Assembly: GCF_965215655.1 (NCBI RefSeq)
Contig: NZ_OZ244111.1
Coordinates: 1,860,001-1,924,000 of the forward strand
Source: Nioella sp965215655
GTDB taxonomy: Bacteria; Pseudomonadota; Alphaproteobacteria; Rhodobacterales; Rhodobacteraceae
Length of the DNA stretch: 64,000 nucleotides
Reading direction: 5' to 3'
Shown: positions 37,664 through 46,575 of the stretch, in pieces
Layout of the letters: each line of letters begins with the position of its first letter
How positions within the stretch are numbered: the stretch's first letter is position 1
Notes under the pieces: generated by a model
The model's database searches: none
Told to the model about the DNA's origin: nothing
What the model saw: only the letters and a program-made list of their open reading frames with translations
Made by a program: the position numbers and the translations under genes

Positions 37664-38903
37664 AGAAAAGGCCACCGCCCTGGCCGTATTTCTGGCGACC
37701 GAGGGAGTGCCCCATCAGCTCGCGGCGGATCCGCTCATCGATCCGGCCCCGCAGCATCCGGTCCTCGAAACTATGACGCAGGCTGTACATGACGTGGCTC
37801 TCGCTCTCCATCAGCCCGTTTTCGCGCAGGTACTTGTTCACCGTCGCCGACAGGTTCGCGGGTTTTTCGCGGTAATGGGGAAAGCCAGAGGGAAACGCAC
37901 GGAACACTTCGAGGCTGACCCCGGTCAGCGGGATCTCGCGCTGCGAGGTCTTGTTCTTGATCTGGCGGGTCTCATCAGAGGCGATCACCAGGTGGGGCAC
38001 CTCATGATCAAGCCGGATCCGGCCGGCCGTCAGTCCCGCCGCCTCGGATGGACGGTAGCCGGTGTTGATCATCCCGACCAGGATCGCGCGGGCCTCGTCG
38101 TTCAGGCCCGAGAGCGAACCCGTGGCCAGCAGTTTCTCCCGAATCCAGTCATCCGAGAAGGGGATCCGCTCCGCCTTGTCGCCTTCCTTCAGGGTCAGCT
38201 TGTGCAGGGGCAGATCGAGACCAAGCCCCTTCAGCTCGTCCACGGTCCGCAGGACATCCGCCAGGTGAATCAGGTCCTTGTTCGCCGAGTTGGGCGTCAG
38301 GTTCTCCTCCGCGATGCGCTCCAGCCACCAAGACCGGAAGTCCAGAAAATCGGCCCGTGTGAACGCGGCGACGGGGCGGTCGCCGACCACGTCGATGAAG
38401 TTCCGGACCGCCTTTTTCCTCGGGTTCTCCCAGCGGCGCTTCTGATCGGCGCTCTTGCCCCGGACCCGATCGGGCGTCAGCGCCCAGTACTCAGCCAGCG
38501 CCTCGGAGACGGTCATCGAGGGTACCTCCACCGTCCCCAGCACGGCAGGGGCCGCAGCCGCGTTCAGCGTGCCGTCGCGGCGCTGCAGCACCTCCACCCG
38601 CGCGAGCAGCTCTTCCAGCGGCAGATCCTCGAGGTCGCGGGCGGGTTTGTAGGTCAGCCCATGGCTCGCGGCGATGGCCTTTGCCACCTCGAGCCGGGCG
38701 GCCCCATCCTCGGACCGGCCCGCCAGCTGCGCCTCCCAGCCCGCGACAAGGCTATCCCAGACCGCAGGGGCCTTCTTCGCCGCCTGCTGGCGCGAGTCGG
38801 TCTTGAGCGACACCCAGACCTCACGGCGCGGCTCGACCGAAGCGAACCGGGCCGGCACGCGCCGCCGCAAGTGCCAGGTCTTCCCCCGCATCATCAGCTG
38901 CAT
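37614..38903 (-). CDS. Tyrosine integrase of the tRNA-Ser island
   Basis: A 429-residue phage/ICE-type tyrosine recombinase. The N-terminus (GKTWHLRRRVPARFASVEPR) matches the DUF6538 head; a core-binding domain lies at about 135-235 and the catalytic domain after 255. Active-site elements are R in MINTGYRPSEAAGL, K in IKNKTSQREIPL, the box YSLRHSFEDRM (Tyr where HxxR proteins have the first His), H in LMGHSLG and the nucleophile in RQKYGQGG. Start 38903 has GGAGGGG 5-6 bases upstream. It lies 146 bases from the 3' end of tRNA-Ser, the classic integration arrangement. Confidence 0.92.
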   Translation of the reverse strand: MQLMMRGKTWHLRRRVPARFASVEPRREVWVSLKTDSRQQAAKKAPAVWDSLVAGWEAQLAGRSEDGAARLEVAKAIAASHGLTYKPARDLEDLPLEELLARVEVLQRRDGTLNAAAAPAVLGTVEVPSMTVSEALAEYWALTPDRVRGKSADQKRRWENPRKKAVRNFIDVVGDRPVAAFTRADFLDFRSWWLERIAEENLTPNSANKDLIHLADVLRTVDELKGLGLDLPLHKLTLKEGDKAERIPFSDDWIREKLLATGSLSGLNDEARAILVGMINTGYRPSEAAGLTAGRIRLDHEVPHLVIASDETRQIKNKTSQREIPLTGVSLEVFRAFPSGFPHYREKPANLSATVNKYLRENGLMESESHVMYSLRHSFEDRMLRGRIDERIRRELMGHSLGRQKYGQGGGLFFKAGELARIAIEGAFP

Positions 38904-38927
38904 TGCACCCCTCCACATCCGCTAATC

Positions 38928-38947
38928 GTGTAGCAAGATGTGTAGCA
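38928..38947. repeat. GTGTAGCA direct repeats at island end
   Basis: The octamer GTGTAGCA occurs at 38928-38935 and 38940-38947, 12 bases apart, between the integrase start and tRNA-Ser. Short direct repeats here are typical integrase arm-binding sites. They also overlap the likely int promoter. Confidence 0.4.
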
Positions 38948-39049
38948 GATTCGCGGAATTTCAAGAGAGCGCCACGGGCAATGCGGCTTCAATTGCCACC
39001 TAAGTAAATGATTTATCGTGGTATTTTTGGATAGCCATCTACAGCAAAG

Positions 39050-39139
39050 TGGCGGAGAGACAGGGATTCGAACCCTGGGTGGACTTGCGCCCACAACGGT
39101 TTTCGAGACCGCCCCGTTCGACCACTCCGGCACCTCTCC
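39050..39139 (-). tRNA. tRNA-Ser (anticodon CGA), integration site
   Basis: A 90-base serine tRNA with encoded CCA. On the minus strand it starts GGAGAGGTGCCGGAGTGG; the anticodon loop reads CTCGAAA between GCGGT and ACCGT arms. A long variable arm (GTGGGCGCAAGTCCAC) and a T arm (AGGGTTCGAATCCCT) follow, ending CTCTCCGCCA. The long variable arm and CGA anticodon (codon UCG) identify the isotype. The integrase lies just past the 3' end, so the right attachment site of the island should be within this gene. No second copy of the tRNA tail is seen in the window. Confidence 0.97.
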
Positions 39140-39318
39140 GCGCTTTATCAGGGGTCGTGAGGCGGGGATTTAGACGGTCCTTTTCGGGCGTGCAAGGGGG
39201 GAAGTGACGGTTTCCCGCCGATCAAGCGGATTTGTCCGGGGCATGGCTGGAAATCCCGCGCGGTGCCCCCCATTGTCCTCTACAGGACCAACACGGGTTT
39301 CCAGCGAAAGGACCGTTC

Positions 39319-40158
39319 ATGCTGCGTGCGATTTGCCTCTCTGTGTCTCTTGTCATCGGCGCGGGCCCGGCCCTGGCCCAGTCCGCACCTCCGTTGCGAG
39401 AGGACACGCTGGCCATGCTGGACGCAATCGGCATGGAACAGAGCATCAATATCATGGTGCAGGCAGGGGTGCGCGACGGGCGCGGGCTGGAGGATGACCT
39501 GTTTCCCGGGCGCGGTGGCGCGGCATGGGGCAGCGTTGTCGACAGGCTTTATGCCCCTGACACCTTGCGCGCCTATTTCTACGAGGGTTTTCCCGAAGAC
39601 CGTCTCGCCCAGGATCGCGCGGCAGAAATCACGGCCTTTTTCTCCTCCGATCTTGGTGAACGGATTGTCGAGGGCGAACTGACCGCGTGGGAAGCCATCA
39701 CCGATCAGGCCGTGGAAGACGCCGCGAACGAGGTCTATTTCCAGCACCTTGCCGAGGCCAATCCGCGGCTTGAGCTGCTGGAGCGGTTCACCGAAGTGAA
39801 CGGGTTCGTGGACTTCAACGTGATGGGTGCGCTCAACGCCAATTTCGCCTTCCTGCGCGGCATGTCCGATGGTGGTGCCTATGAACGCCCGATCCCCGAG
39901 GACATGATCCTGTCGCAGGTCTGGCAATCGGAACCCGATATCCGCGAGGACACGGTCCTGTGGCTCTATTCCTTCCAGTTGATGGCCTATGCGGATCTGA
40001 GTGATGAGGAACTGGAAGCCTATATCGCGTTCTCGGAATCCGACGCCGGACAGCTTTACAACTCGACAGTGTTCGCAGGCTATGATGCGGTGTTTTCCGA
40101 GATGAGCTATCGTCTGGGGAATGCCGCAGCGCTGTTCATGACGGGCGAGCCGACCTGA
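39319..40158 (+). CDS. DUF2059-family exported protein 1
   Basis: A 279-residue protein with a signal peptide (MLRAICLSVSLVIGAGPALA, cleaved near 20). The body is helical and acidic, with DUF2059-like features: repeated segments such as YEGFPEDRLAQDRAAEITAFF and ELEAYIAFSESDAGQLYNS. It is probably periplasmic; function unknown. The start follows AAAGGA. The next gene is a paralog 75 bases downstream, so the two form a pair. It is the first gene on the core side of tRNA-Ser. Confidence 0.75.
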   Translation: MLRAICLSVSLVIGAGPALAQSAPPLREDTLAMLDAIGMEQSINIMVQAGVRDGRGLEDDLFPGRGGAAWGSVVDRLYAPDTLRAYFYEGFPEDRLAQDRAAEITAFFSSDLGERIVEGELTAWEAITDQAVEDAANEVYFQHLAEANPRLELLERFTEVNGFVDFNVMGALNANFAFLRGMSDGGAYERPIPEDMILSQVWQSEPDIREDTVLWLYSFQLMAYADLSDEELEAYIAFSESDAGQLYNSTVFAGYDAVFSEMSYRLGNAAALFMTGEPT

Positions 40159-40233
40159 CAGGTGGTCTCTGGGCCCGCTTTGCTTTAGGATTTGATCCAT
40201 TCTCGACGGATCAGATTTCTGAAGGAGGTTGGT

Positions 40234-41088
40234 ATGTTTGCCCGGATTTCACTCTGCGCTTTGCTGTGCCTGTCCGTGCCTGCGACCGCTCAGGATCAAG
40301 GCCCTGACGCCGAACTTGTCGATGCTTTGTTCGACGCGGCCGGGTTCGAAGCGAACCTCGCCAATCTTCGAGAGGCCGCGCTGTCGGAATGGCAGGGCAC
40401 CGGGGACGGTCTCTATCCAGAGGCGATCCCTGCGGCCTGGACAGTCGCCATGGAGGCAGCCACCGATCCGGCGCAGATCGCCGCCGATTTCCGGCGCGGC
40501 TTTCTGACCGTGCCGTTTTCGCCCGAGGATATGGAGACAGCGATTGCTGCACTGCAAACACCGTTCGGACATCGCCTGACCGAGATTGGCCAGACGATCT
40601 CGACCCGCCTGGCCGAAGTCGAGAACCTGCAAGGGGCGTTCGCCGGGGCAGAGCTGACCAATGATCCGCGGGTCATCGCCGCAGACAGGGTTCTGGACCT
40701 GCGGGGTTCGATCGAGACGCATTTCGCCTTTCTGCGGGCGTCAGAGCAGGCCTATTACCTGGGCCTCAACGATGCCCCGCTGGAGCAGACCGATCGTCCG
40801 GCGTCGGTTGCAGATGATCTGAACGCCTATATGTCCGAATGGGAAGCCTATTTCGAGGACATCCAAGACGATGTGACCCTGTCCTATCGGCAGATGTTCT
40901 TTCTGGTGACAGACGGCTTTACAAGCGATGAAGTGGAAGACTGGGTGACGCGGGCCGAACAGCCTTGGGCACAGGCGTTGGAGGATGCGTTTCAGGCCGG
41001 ATTTCGTGAAGCCTACACGCAAAGCATGTACCGTCTGGGTCAGGCGGTTGCCGCCGGTCATGCGCCGGCGGAGGAGGACGGAGGATAA
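40234..41088 (+). CDS. DUF2059-family exported protein 2
   Basis: A 284-residue paralog of the preceding protein. It has a signal peptide (MFARISLCALLCLSVPATAQ) and the same layout (DALFDAAGFEANLANLREAA, a central FRRGFLTVPFSPEDMETAI, a C-terminal DEVEDWVTRAEQPW). The ATG at 40234 has a strong AAGGAGG 6 bases upstream, so the longer frame from 40192 is rejected. Presumably periplasmic; no catalytic motif is visible. Confidence 0.75.
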   Translation: MFARISLCALLCLSVPATAQDQGPDAELVDALFDAAGFEANLANLREAALSEWQGTGDGLYPEAIPAAWTVAMEAATDPAQIAADFRRGFLTVPFSPEDMETAIAALQTPFGHRLTEIGQTISTRLAEVENLQGAFAGAELTNDPRVIAADRVLDLRGSIETHFAFLRASEQAYYLGLNDAPLEQTDRPASVADDLNAYMSEWEAYFEDIQDDVTLSYRQMFFLVTDGFTSDEVEDWVTRAEQPWAQALEDAFQAGFREAYTQSMYRLGQAVAAGHAPAEEDGG

Positions 41089-41291
41089 GCTGCAAACACG
41101 GCCTTTGCCGCTTGACTTCACCCGCAGCCTCAGGCATCAGCAGGCCTCATTCGCCGCCCATGACGACTCGGACGGCGCTTGCTATTTACAACCGATGTCC
41201 CAAAGCGGGGCACGCTGTCCGAGGCGCGACACCGGTCGCACCAACACCCGAGTAGGGGGCCACAGGGCGCGGGAGAAAAAGGAAGATGCCT

Positions 41292-41936
41292 ATGTTTGCG
41301 GTCCTCAAGACCGGTGGCAAGCAGTACAAGGTTCAGTCCGGTGACGTTCTGCGCGTCGAGAAACTGGCTGCCGATGCTGGCGAAACCATCCAATTCAACG
41401 ACGTTCTCATGCTCGGTGGCGATACCACCGTTCTGGGTGCGCCGACCGTTGCCGGTGCTGCCGTTCAGGCCACCGTCATCGACCAGATCAAGGGCGAAAA
41501 GCTCATCCACTTCGTCAAGCGTCGCCGTAAGCACAGCTCGAAGCGGACCAAGGGCCACCGTCAGAAACTGACCCTCGTGCGGATCACCGACATTCTCGCC
41601 TCCGGCGCAGATGCAACCGGTGTGAAAGCCGCCGTGGGCGCAGGCTCGGTTTCGACCGCAGCAGACGCAGCCCCCGCCGCCAAGCCCGCCAAGAAAGCCG
41701 CCAAGGCCGAAGCCGCCCCCGCAGCAGAAGCTGCCGGCGCTGACGACCTCAAGCAGCTGTCCGGTGTTGGCCCCGCGCTGGAAAAGAAACTGCACGAAGC
41801 TGGCGTGACCACCTTCGCACAGATCGCCGCGTGGAACGCTGACGACATCGCAGCCATGGACGAAAAACTGTCGTTCAAGGGCCGCATCGAACGCGAAGGC
41901 TGGGTCGCTCAGGCTCAAGCCAAACTCGCAGAATAA
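41292..41936 (+). CDS. rplU: 50S ribosomal protein L21 with C-terminal helix-hairpin-helix extension
   Basis: A 214-residue protein. Residues 1-105 are L21 (MFAVLKTGGKQYKVQSGD, VKRRRKHSSKRTKGHRQ). An Ala/Lys/Pro-rich linker (about 122-150) then joins a helix-hairpin-helix-like domain (DDLKQLSGVGPALEKKLHEA, TTFAQIAAWNADDIAAMD) similar to that in other short alphaproteobacterial proteins. Typical L21 is about 103 residues, so the protein is doubled. ATG 41292 fits the family start and has AAGGAAG 6 bases upstream. It is followed 12 bases later by rpmA, the conserved rplU-rpmA order. Confidence 0.95.
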   Translation: MFAVLKTGGKQYKVQSGDVLRVEKLAADAGETIQFNDVLMLGGDTTVLGAPTVAGAAVQATVIDQIKGEKLIHFVKRRRKHSSKRTKGHRQKLTLVRITDILASGADATGVKAAVGAGSVSTAADAAPAAKPAKKAAKAEAAPAAEAAGADDLKQLSGVGPALEKKLHEAGVTTFAQIAAWNADDIAAMDEKLSFKGRIEREGWVAQAQAKLAE

Positions 41937-41948
41937 GGAGAGACACCC

Positions 41949-42218
41949 ATGGCACATAAAAAAGCAGGCGGTAGCTCCCGTAACGGTCGCGACTCTGCCG
42001 GTCGCCGTCTCGGCATCAAGAAGTTCGGTGGCGAAGCCGTCATTCCGGGCAACATCATTGCGCGCCAGCGCGGCACCAAGTGGTGGCCGGGCGAAGGCGT
42101 CGGCATGGGCAAGGATCACACCATCTTTGCAACCGTCGACGGCGCCGTGAAGTTCCACAAGGGACTGAAGGGCCGCACCTTCATTTCCGTACTGCCGGAG
42201 GCGGAAGCCGCCGAGTAA
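41949..42218 (+). CDS. rpmA: 50S ribosomal protein L27
   Basis: An 89-residue protein, starting MAHKKAGGSSRNGRDSAGRR with the conserved KKFGGE and GNIIARQRGTKWWPGEGVGM segments. The N-terminus reaches the peptidyl-transferase centre; no cleavable leader is present. It is co-transcribed with rplU and ends before a strong hairpin terminator. Confidence 0.98.
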   Translation: MAHKKAGGSSRNGRDSAGRRLGIKKFGGEAVIPGNIIARQRGTKWWPGEGVGMGKDHTIFATVDGAVKFHKGLKGRTFISVLPEAEAAE

Positions 42219-42240
42219 CGCCGGACCTTTTGCAAGACTT

Positions 42241-42280
42241 AAAGGGGGATCGGCATCAGGGCCGGTCCCCCTTTCACTTT
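42241..42280 (+). terminator. Rho-independent terminator after rpmA
   Basis: Inverted repeat AAAGGGGGATCGGC (42241-42254) with GCCGGTCCCCCTTT (42261-42274), loop of six bases, one G:T pair, followed by a T-containing tail (CACTTTT). It ends the rplU-rpmA transcript. Confidence 0.85.
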
Positions 42281-42380
42281 TCGGGGCTATGGCCTTGAGG
42301 TGCCCGACCGAAGGCCCCAAGTGAAAGGGGCAGGTGGCGGGCCCGACCCCGAAAAGACCACTGTTCTGAGGAGGAGCAGA

Positions 42381-42920
42381 ATGAAACAGGAGACGATCGT
42401 TCAACAGACCGCCGTCGATACCCCGCGCTTCGTGCTGCGGCCCTTGCGGACCTCGGATGCCGGGCTTTTGAACATGTACGCGTCCGATCGCCGGGTTGCT
42501 GAACAGACCACCTCTATCCCGCACCCGCTGCCACCCGGCGCGGCCGAGGCGCTGGTCGCCAAGGCGCAGCGCGAGGACCGGCGCGAACATGTCTGGGCCA
42601 TGGACGCCACCGAACAGGGCGGGTCTGAACTGATGGGGGTGATTTCCCTTCAGCAGATGGACCGCAACCAGTCGGAAATCAGCTATTGGGTCGCGCCGGC
42701 AATGTGGAACACTGGCCTGGCCTCCGAGGCTGTGAAAGCATTGGTCGGGGCCAACCCGCTGATGAGCGACACGATCTTCGCCAGCGTGTTCCAGGACAAT
42801 CCCGGCTCCGCCCGCGTGCTGACCAATGCCAAGTTCAGCTATCTTGGCGATGCCGAGGCGTTTTCCGTCGCGCGCGGCGCCAAGGTGCCAACCTGGACCT
42901 ATTTGCGCAAACTAAGCTGA
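42381..42920 (+). CDS. GNAT-family N-acetyltransferase (RimJ/RimL-like)
   Basis: A 179-residue acetyltransferase of the Acetyltransf_3 type: TPRFVLRPLRTSDAGLL at the start, the strand LMGVISLQQMDRNQSEISYW, and the CoA-loop-like AMWNTGLASEAVKALV. Likely acetyl-CoA-dependent N-acetylation of a protein N-terminus or small molecule. The start at 42381 follows GAGGAGGAG. It commonly sits between rpmA and obgE in Rhodobacterales. Confidence 0.85.
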   Translation: MKQETIVQQTAVDTPRFVLRPLRTSDAGLLNMYASDRRVAEQTTSIPHPLPPGAAEALVAKAQREDRREHVWAMDATEQGGSELMGVISLQQMDRNQSEISYWVAPAMWNTGLASEAVKALVGANPLMSDTIFASVFQDNPGSARVLTNAKFSYLGDAEAFSVARGAKVPTWTYLRKLS

Positions 42921-42929
42921 GGGCGCGTG

Positions 42930-42947
42930 CCGGGGCTTGAGCCCCGG
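42930..42947 (+). terminator. GC-rich hairpin between GNAT gene and obgE
   Basis: Inverted repeat CCGGGGCT-TG-AGCCCCGG with only a weak T-containing tail. It may be a terminator or a processing hairpin. Confidence 0.5.
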
Positions 42948-43004
42948 CCCGGTTCCCTCTAATCCCTCTGACCATGCGGGACGACCCCGCGGGGAACCGA
43001 CATC

Positions 43005-44042
43005 ATGAAATTCCTCGATCTAGCCAAGGTTTACATCCGCTCGGGCGCGGGCGGAAACGGCTGCGTGTCCTTCCGGCGCGAAAAATTCATTGAATATGGT
43101 GGCCCTGATGGCGGCGATGGCGGTCGCGGCGGCGATGTCGTGGTGGAAACCGTCGACGGGCTGAACACGCTGATCGACTTCCGCTACCAGCAGCATTTCT
43201 TTGCCAAGAACGGCCAGCCCGGCATGGGCAATCAGCGCACCGGCAAGGATGGCGACGATATCATCCTGCGGGTTCCCGTCGGCACCGAGGTGCTTGAGGA
43301 GGATGAGGAGACCGTCATCGCGGACCTCACTGAACTGGGGCAGCGCGTGGTTCTGGCCCGTGGCGGCAATGGCGGTTTTGGTAACCTGCATTTCAAAAGC
43401 TCCACCAACCAGGCGCCCCGCCGCGCCAATTCCGGTCAGCCCGCGATCGAGCGCACCATCTGGCTGCGGCTGAAGCTGATCGCGGATGTGGGCCTGTTGG
43501 GCCTGCCCAATGCGGGCAAGTCCACCTTCCTCGCCGCGACCTCCAACGCGCGGCCCAAGATCGCGGATTATCCCTTTACCACGCTGCATCCCAATCTTGG
43601 TGTCGTCGGCGTGGACGGTGTGGAATTTGTGGTCGCGGACATTCCCGGCCTTATCGAAGGCGCGCATGAGGGCAGGGGGTTGGGTGACCTCTTTCTCGGC
43701 CATGTGGAACGCTGCGCGGTGCTGTTGCATCTGGTCGATGGCACGTCTGAGGATGTGGTCGAAGACTACCAGACCATCATTCACGAGATCGAACAATACG
43801 GGGCGGGTCTGGCTGACAAGCCGCGCATCACGGTCCTGAACAAGATCGACGCGCTGGACGAGGAAGAACTGGCCGAGAAGAAAGCCGCGTTGGAGGCTGT
43901 CGCAGGCCCGGTCATGACCATGTCGGGCGTCGCCCAGATGGGCGTGACGGACGTGCTGCGCGCCCTGCGTGGCAAGATCGACGCCAAGCGCCTGCGCGAG
44001 AAAAAGGGTGCGGAGGAGGCACCCGCGAAATGGGAGCCGTAA
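43005..44042 (+). CDS. obgE: Obg-family GTPase
   Basis: A 345-residue GTPase: Gly-rich OBG domain (1-158; GPDGGDGGRGGDVVVE, GNGGFGNLHFKSSTNQAPRR), then the G domain with G1 GLPNAGKST (166-174), switch II DIPGLIEGAHEGRG and G4 NKID. It lacks the longer C-terminal OCT domain of some species. It acts in 50S maturation and stress responses. It overlaps proB by 13 bases. Confidence 0.97.
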   Translation: MKFLDLAKVYIRSGAGGNGCVSFRREKFIEYGGPDGGDGGRGGDVVVETVDGLNTLIDFRYQQHFFAKNGQPGMGNQRTGKDGDDIILRVPVGTEVLEEDEETVIADLTELGQRVVLARGGNGGFGNLHFKSSTNQAPRRANSGQPAIERTIWLRLKLIADVGLLGLPNAGKSTFLAATSNARPKIADYPFTTLHPNLGVVGVDGVEFVVADIPGLIEGAHEGRGLGDLFLGHVERCAVLLHLVDGTSEDVVEDYQTIIHEIEQYGAGLADKPRITVLNKIDALDEEELAEKKAALEAVAGPVMTMSGVAQMGVTDVLRALRGKIDAKRLREKKGAEEAPAKWEP

Positions 44043-45142
44043 GCCTGTCGGACGCGCGGCGTCTGGTGGTCAAGATCGGCTCGGCGCTGCTGGTGGACAA
44101 GGATACCGGCGCGCTGCGTACCGAATGGCTGCATTCTCTGGCTGCCGACGTCGCGCAGGTCAAGGCACGGGGCGTGGATGTGGTGCTGGTCTCTTCCGGC
44201 TCGATCGCGCTTGGCCGGTCCGTGCTGGGGCTCGGGCAGGGGGTCTTAGCACTGGAACAGGCGCAGGCCGCCGCCGCTGTGGGACAGATCCGGCTTGCGC
44301 GCGCCTATGAGGAAGCGATGGCCCCCCACGGGGTTTCCACCGCACAGATCCTCGTCACGCTGGAAGACAGCGCCGACCGCCGCCGTTACCTGAACACCCG
44401 CAACACCATGGCCACGCTGCTCGGCCTTGGCGTGCTGCCCATTGTGAACGAGAATGACACCATCGCGACCGACGAAATCCGCTATGGCGACAATGACCGT
44501 CTGGCCGCCAATGTGGCCGCGATGGTCGCCGCTGATCAGCTGGTGTTGCTGTCCGATGTGGATGGGTTCTATTCCGGCAATCCAAAGGATGACCCCAATG
44601 CCACCCGCTATGACGTGATTGCCCAGATCACGCCCGAGATCGAGGCGATGGCAGGCGATGCCGGTTCGGGGCTATCCAAGGGCGGAATGAAGACCAAACT
44701 GATGGCCGCGCGCACCGCCACCGCTGCCGGTTGCGCCATGGCAATTAGCGAAGGATCGGTTCTCAACCCCTTGTCCGCGTTGGAAAAAGGCGCGAACGCA
44801 ACCTGGTTCACGGCAACACAGGATCCGCAAACCGCGCGCAAGCACTGGATTGCGGCGATGAAGCCCAAGGGCACCGTCCGGCTAGATGCGGGCGCGGTTG
44901 CAGCGCTTGGGCGTGGCAAATCCCTGCTGCCTGCCGGCGTTACCTCGGTAACGGGCCGGTTTCTGCGCGGCGACCCAGTGGCCCTGGAAGGCCCCGACGG
45001 GGCGCGGCTCGGGCTTGGCCTGATCCGTTATACGTCCGAGGAGGCCAGCGCCATTGCCGGACACCGGTCGGATGAGATCGAGCCAATTCTGGGCTATCCG
45101 GGCCGAGCAGCGCTCATCCATCGCGATGACATGGCGCTGTAA
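44030..45142 (+). CDS. proB: Glutamate 5-kinase
   Basis: A 370-residue enzyme that phosphorylates glutamate as the first step of proline synthesis. The amino-acid-kinase domain shows VVKIGSALLVDK, LVSSGSIALGRSVLGLGQ, NENDTIATDEIRYGDND and GGMKTKLMAARTA. A C-terminal PUA domain starts near residue 275. The ATG lies inside the end of obgE, an overlap common in alphaproteobacteria, so the two are coupled. proA follows 51 bases later. Confidence 0.97.
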   Translation: MGAVSLSDARRLVVKIGSALLVDKDTGALRTEWLHSLAADVAQVKARGVDVVLVSSGSIALGRSVLGLGQGVLALEQAQAAAAVGQIRLARAYEEAMAPHGVSTAQILVTLEDSADRRRYLNTRNTMATLLGLGVLPIVNENDTIATDEIRYGDNDRLAANVAAMVAADQLVLLSDVDGFYSGNPKDDPNATRYDVIAQITPEIEAMAGDAGSGLSKGGMKTKLMAARTATAAGCAMAISEGSVLNPLSALEKGANATWFTATQDPQTARKHWIAAMKPKGTVRLDAGAVAALGRGKSLLPAGVTSVTGRFLRGDPVALEGPDGARLGLGLIRYTSEEASAIAGHRSDEIEPILGYPGRAALIHRDDMAL

Positions 45143-45193
45143 CGCCACTTCCTGATAAACTCATTCCTAACCAACCCCTCAACGGAGGCTGAC

Positions 45194-46459
45194 ATGACCG
45201 ACCAGTCCAACATCCCCGCCCTCATGGCCGAGATGGGTGCCCGCGCGAAAGCGGCTGCCGCGGAGCTGGCCTTCGCCCCAGCCGAGCAGAAGTCGCAGGC
45301 CCTGAACGCGGCGGCGGATGCCGTATGGGCGCGGCGGGCGGAGATTATTTCCGCCAATGAAAAGGACATGGCGTTTGGCCGCGACAAGGGGCTTTCGGCT
45401 GCCATGCTGGACCGGTTGATGCTGGACGAGGCGCGGATCGAGGGCATCGTGACCGGTCTGCGGTCCGTAGCTGATCAAGCTGACCCCGTAGGTGCCGTGA
45501 TCGCGGAATGGGACATGCCCTCGGGCCTGCATATCCAACGCGTGCGCACGCCCCTGGGCGTCATCGGCGTGATCTATGAAAGCCGTCCGAATGTGACAGC
45601 GGATGCGGGTGCGCTGTGCCTGAAATCGGGCAACGCCGTGATCCTTCGCGGGGGATCCGAGAGCTTCCACAGCTCCGGCTTGCTGACGGAGTGCCTCAAG
45701 GACGGGCTGCGCGCGGCGGGTCTTCCTGCGGATGCGGTGCAACTGGTGCCGACGCGGGATCGCGCCGCAGTTAAGGAACTGCTGACCATGACCGACACGG
45801 TCGACGTGATCGTGCCGCGCGGCGGCAAGGGGCTGGTGGGGCTTGTGCAGCGCGAGGCGCGGGTTCCGGTCTTCGCCCATCTGGAAGGCATCTGTCACGT
45901 CTATATCGACAAGGACGCCGATCCGGTGAAGTCGCTCGATGTGGTGCTGAACGCCAAGACAAGGCGCACCGGCATTTGCGGCGCGGCGGAATGCCTGCTC
46001 ATCCATCGCGATGTTCTGGACACGATCGGGCAGGGCGTGGTGCGCGCGCTTCTGAACACCGGTGTCGAGGTGCGCGGCGATGAAACCCTGCAATCCATCG
46101 AAGGCGTGACGGCGGCAAGCGACGAGGATTACGGCAAGGAATTCCTCGACATGATCATCGCGGCGAAGGTCGTGGACGACATCGACGCGGCCATCGCCCA
46201 TATCCGGCGCTACGGGTCGAGCCACACCGAAAGCATCCTGACCGAGGATGACGACGCAGCCGCCCGCTTCTTCCAACGGCTCGACAGCGCGATCCTCATG
46301 CGCAATGCCTCGACCCAGTTCGCAGATGGCGGCGAGTTCGGCATGGGCGGAGAGATCGGGATTGCCACCGGCAAGATGCATGCGCGCGGGCCAGTCGGGG
46401 CGGAACAGCTGACCTCGTTCAAATACCTTGTCACGGGCGACGGCACGACACGCCCGTAA
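45194..46459 (+). CDS. proA: Gamma-glutamyl phosphate reductase
   Basis: A 421-residue aldehyde-dehydrogenase-fold enzyme that reduces glutamyl phosphate to the semialdehyde. Signatures: VIYESRPNVTADAGALC, the catalytic Cys in RRTGICGAAECLL and the C-terminal FADGGEFGMGGEIGIATGKM. GGAGG lies 6-8 bases before the ATG. A hairpin follows 33 bases after the stop. Confidence 0.98.
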   Translation: MTDQSNIPALMAEMGARAKAAAAELAFAPAEQKSQALNAAADAVWARRAEIISANEKDMAFGRDKGLSAAMLDRLMLDEARIEGIVTGLRSVADQADPVGAVIAEWDMPSGLHIQRVRTPLGVIGVIYESRPNVTADAGALCLKSGNAVILRGGSESFHSSGLLTECLKDGLRAAGLPADAVQLVPTRDRAAVKELLTMTDTVDVIVPRGGKGLVGLVQREARVPVFAHLEGICHVYIDKDADPVKSLDVVLNAKTRRTGICGAAECLLIHRDVLDTIGQGVVRALLNTGVEVRGDETLQSIEGVTAASDEDYGKEFLDMIIAAKVVDDIDAAIAHIRRYGSSHTESILTEDDDAAARFFQRLDSAILMRNASTQFADGGEFGMGGEIGIATGKMHARGPVGAEQLTSFKYLVTGDGTTRP

Positions 46460-46491
46460 GTTTTACTGACCTATTATTCATTAGCAACACC

Positions 46492-46515
46492 AAGCCCGAC
46501 CAACGTGTCGGGCTT
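46492..46515 (+). terminator. Terminator-like hairpin after proA
   Basis: Perfect 9-base inverted repeat AAGCCCGAC and GTCGGGCTT with a six-base loop (46501-46506), followed by a short T-containing tail. It separates proA from the PLP-enzyme gene. Confidence 0.7.
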
Positions 46516-46575
46516 GACCTTTCTCGCAGTCTGAATTTAGGTCAGCCTTACTTCCAGACCATGAAAGGCCAGCCC

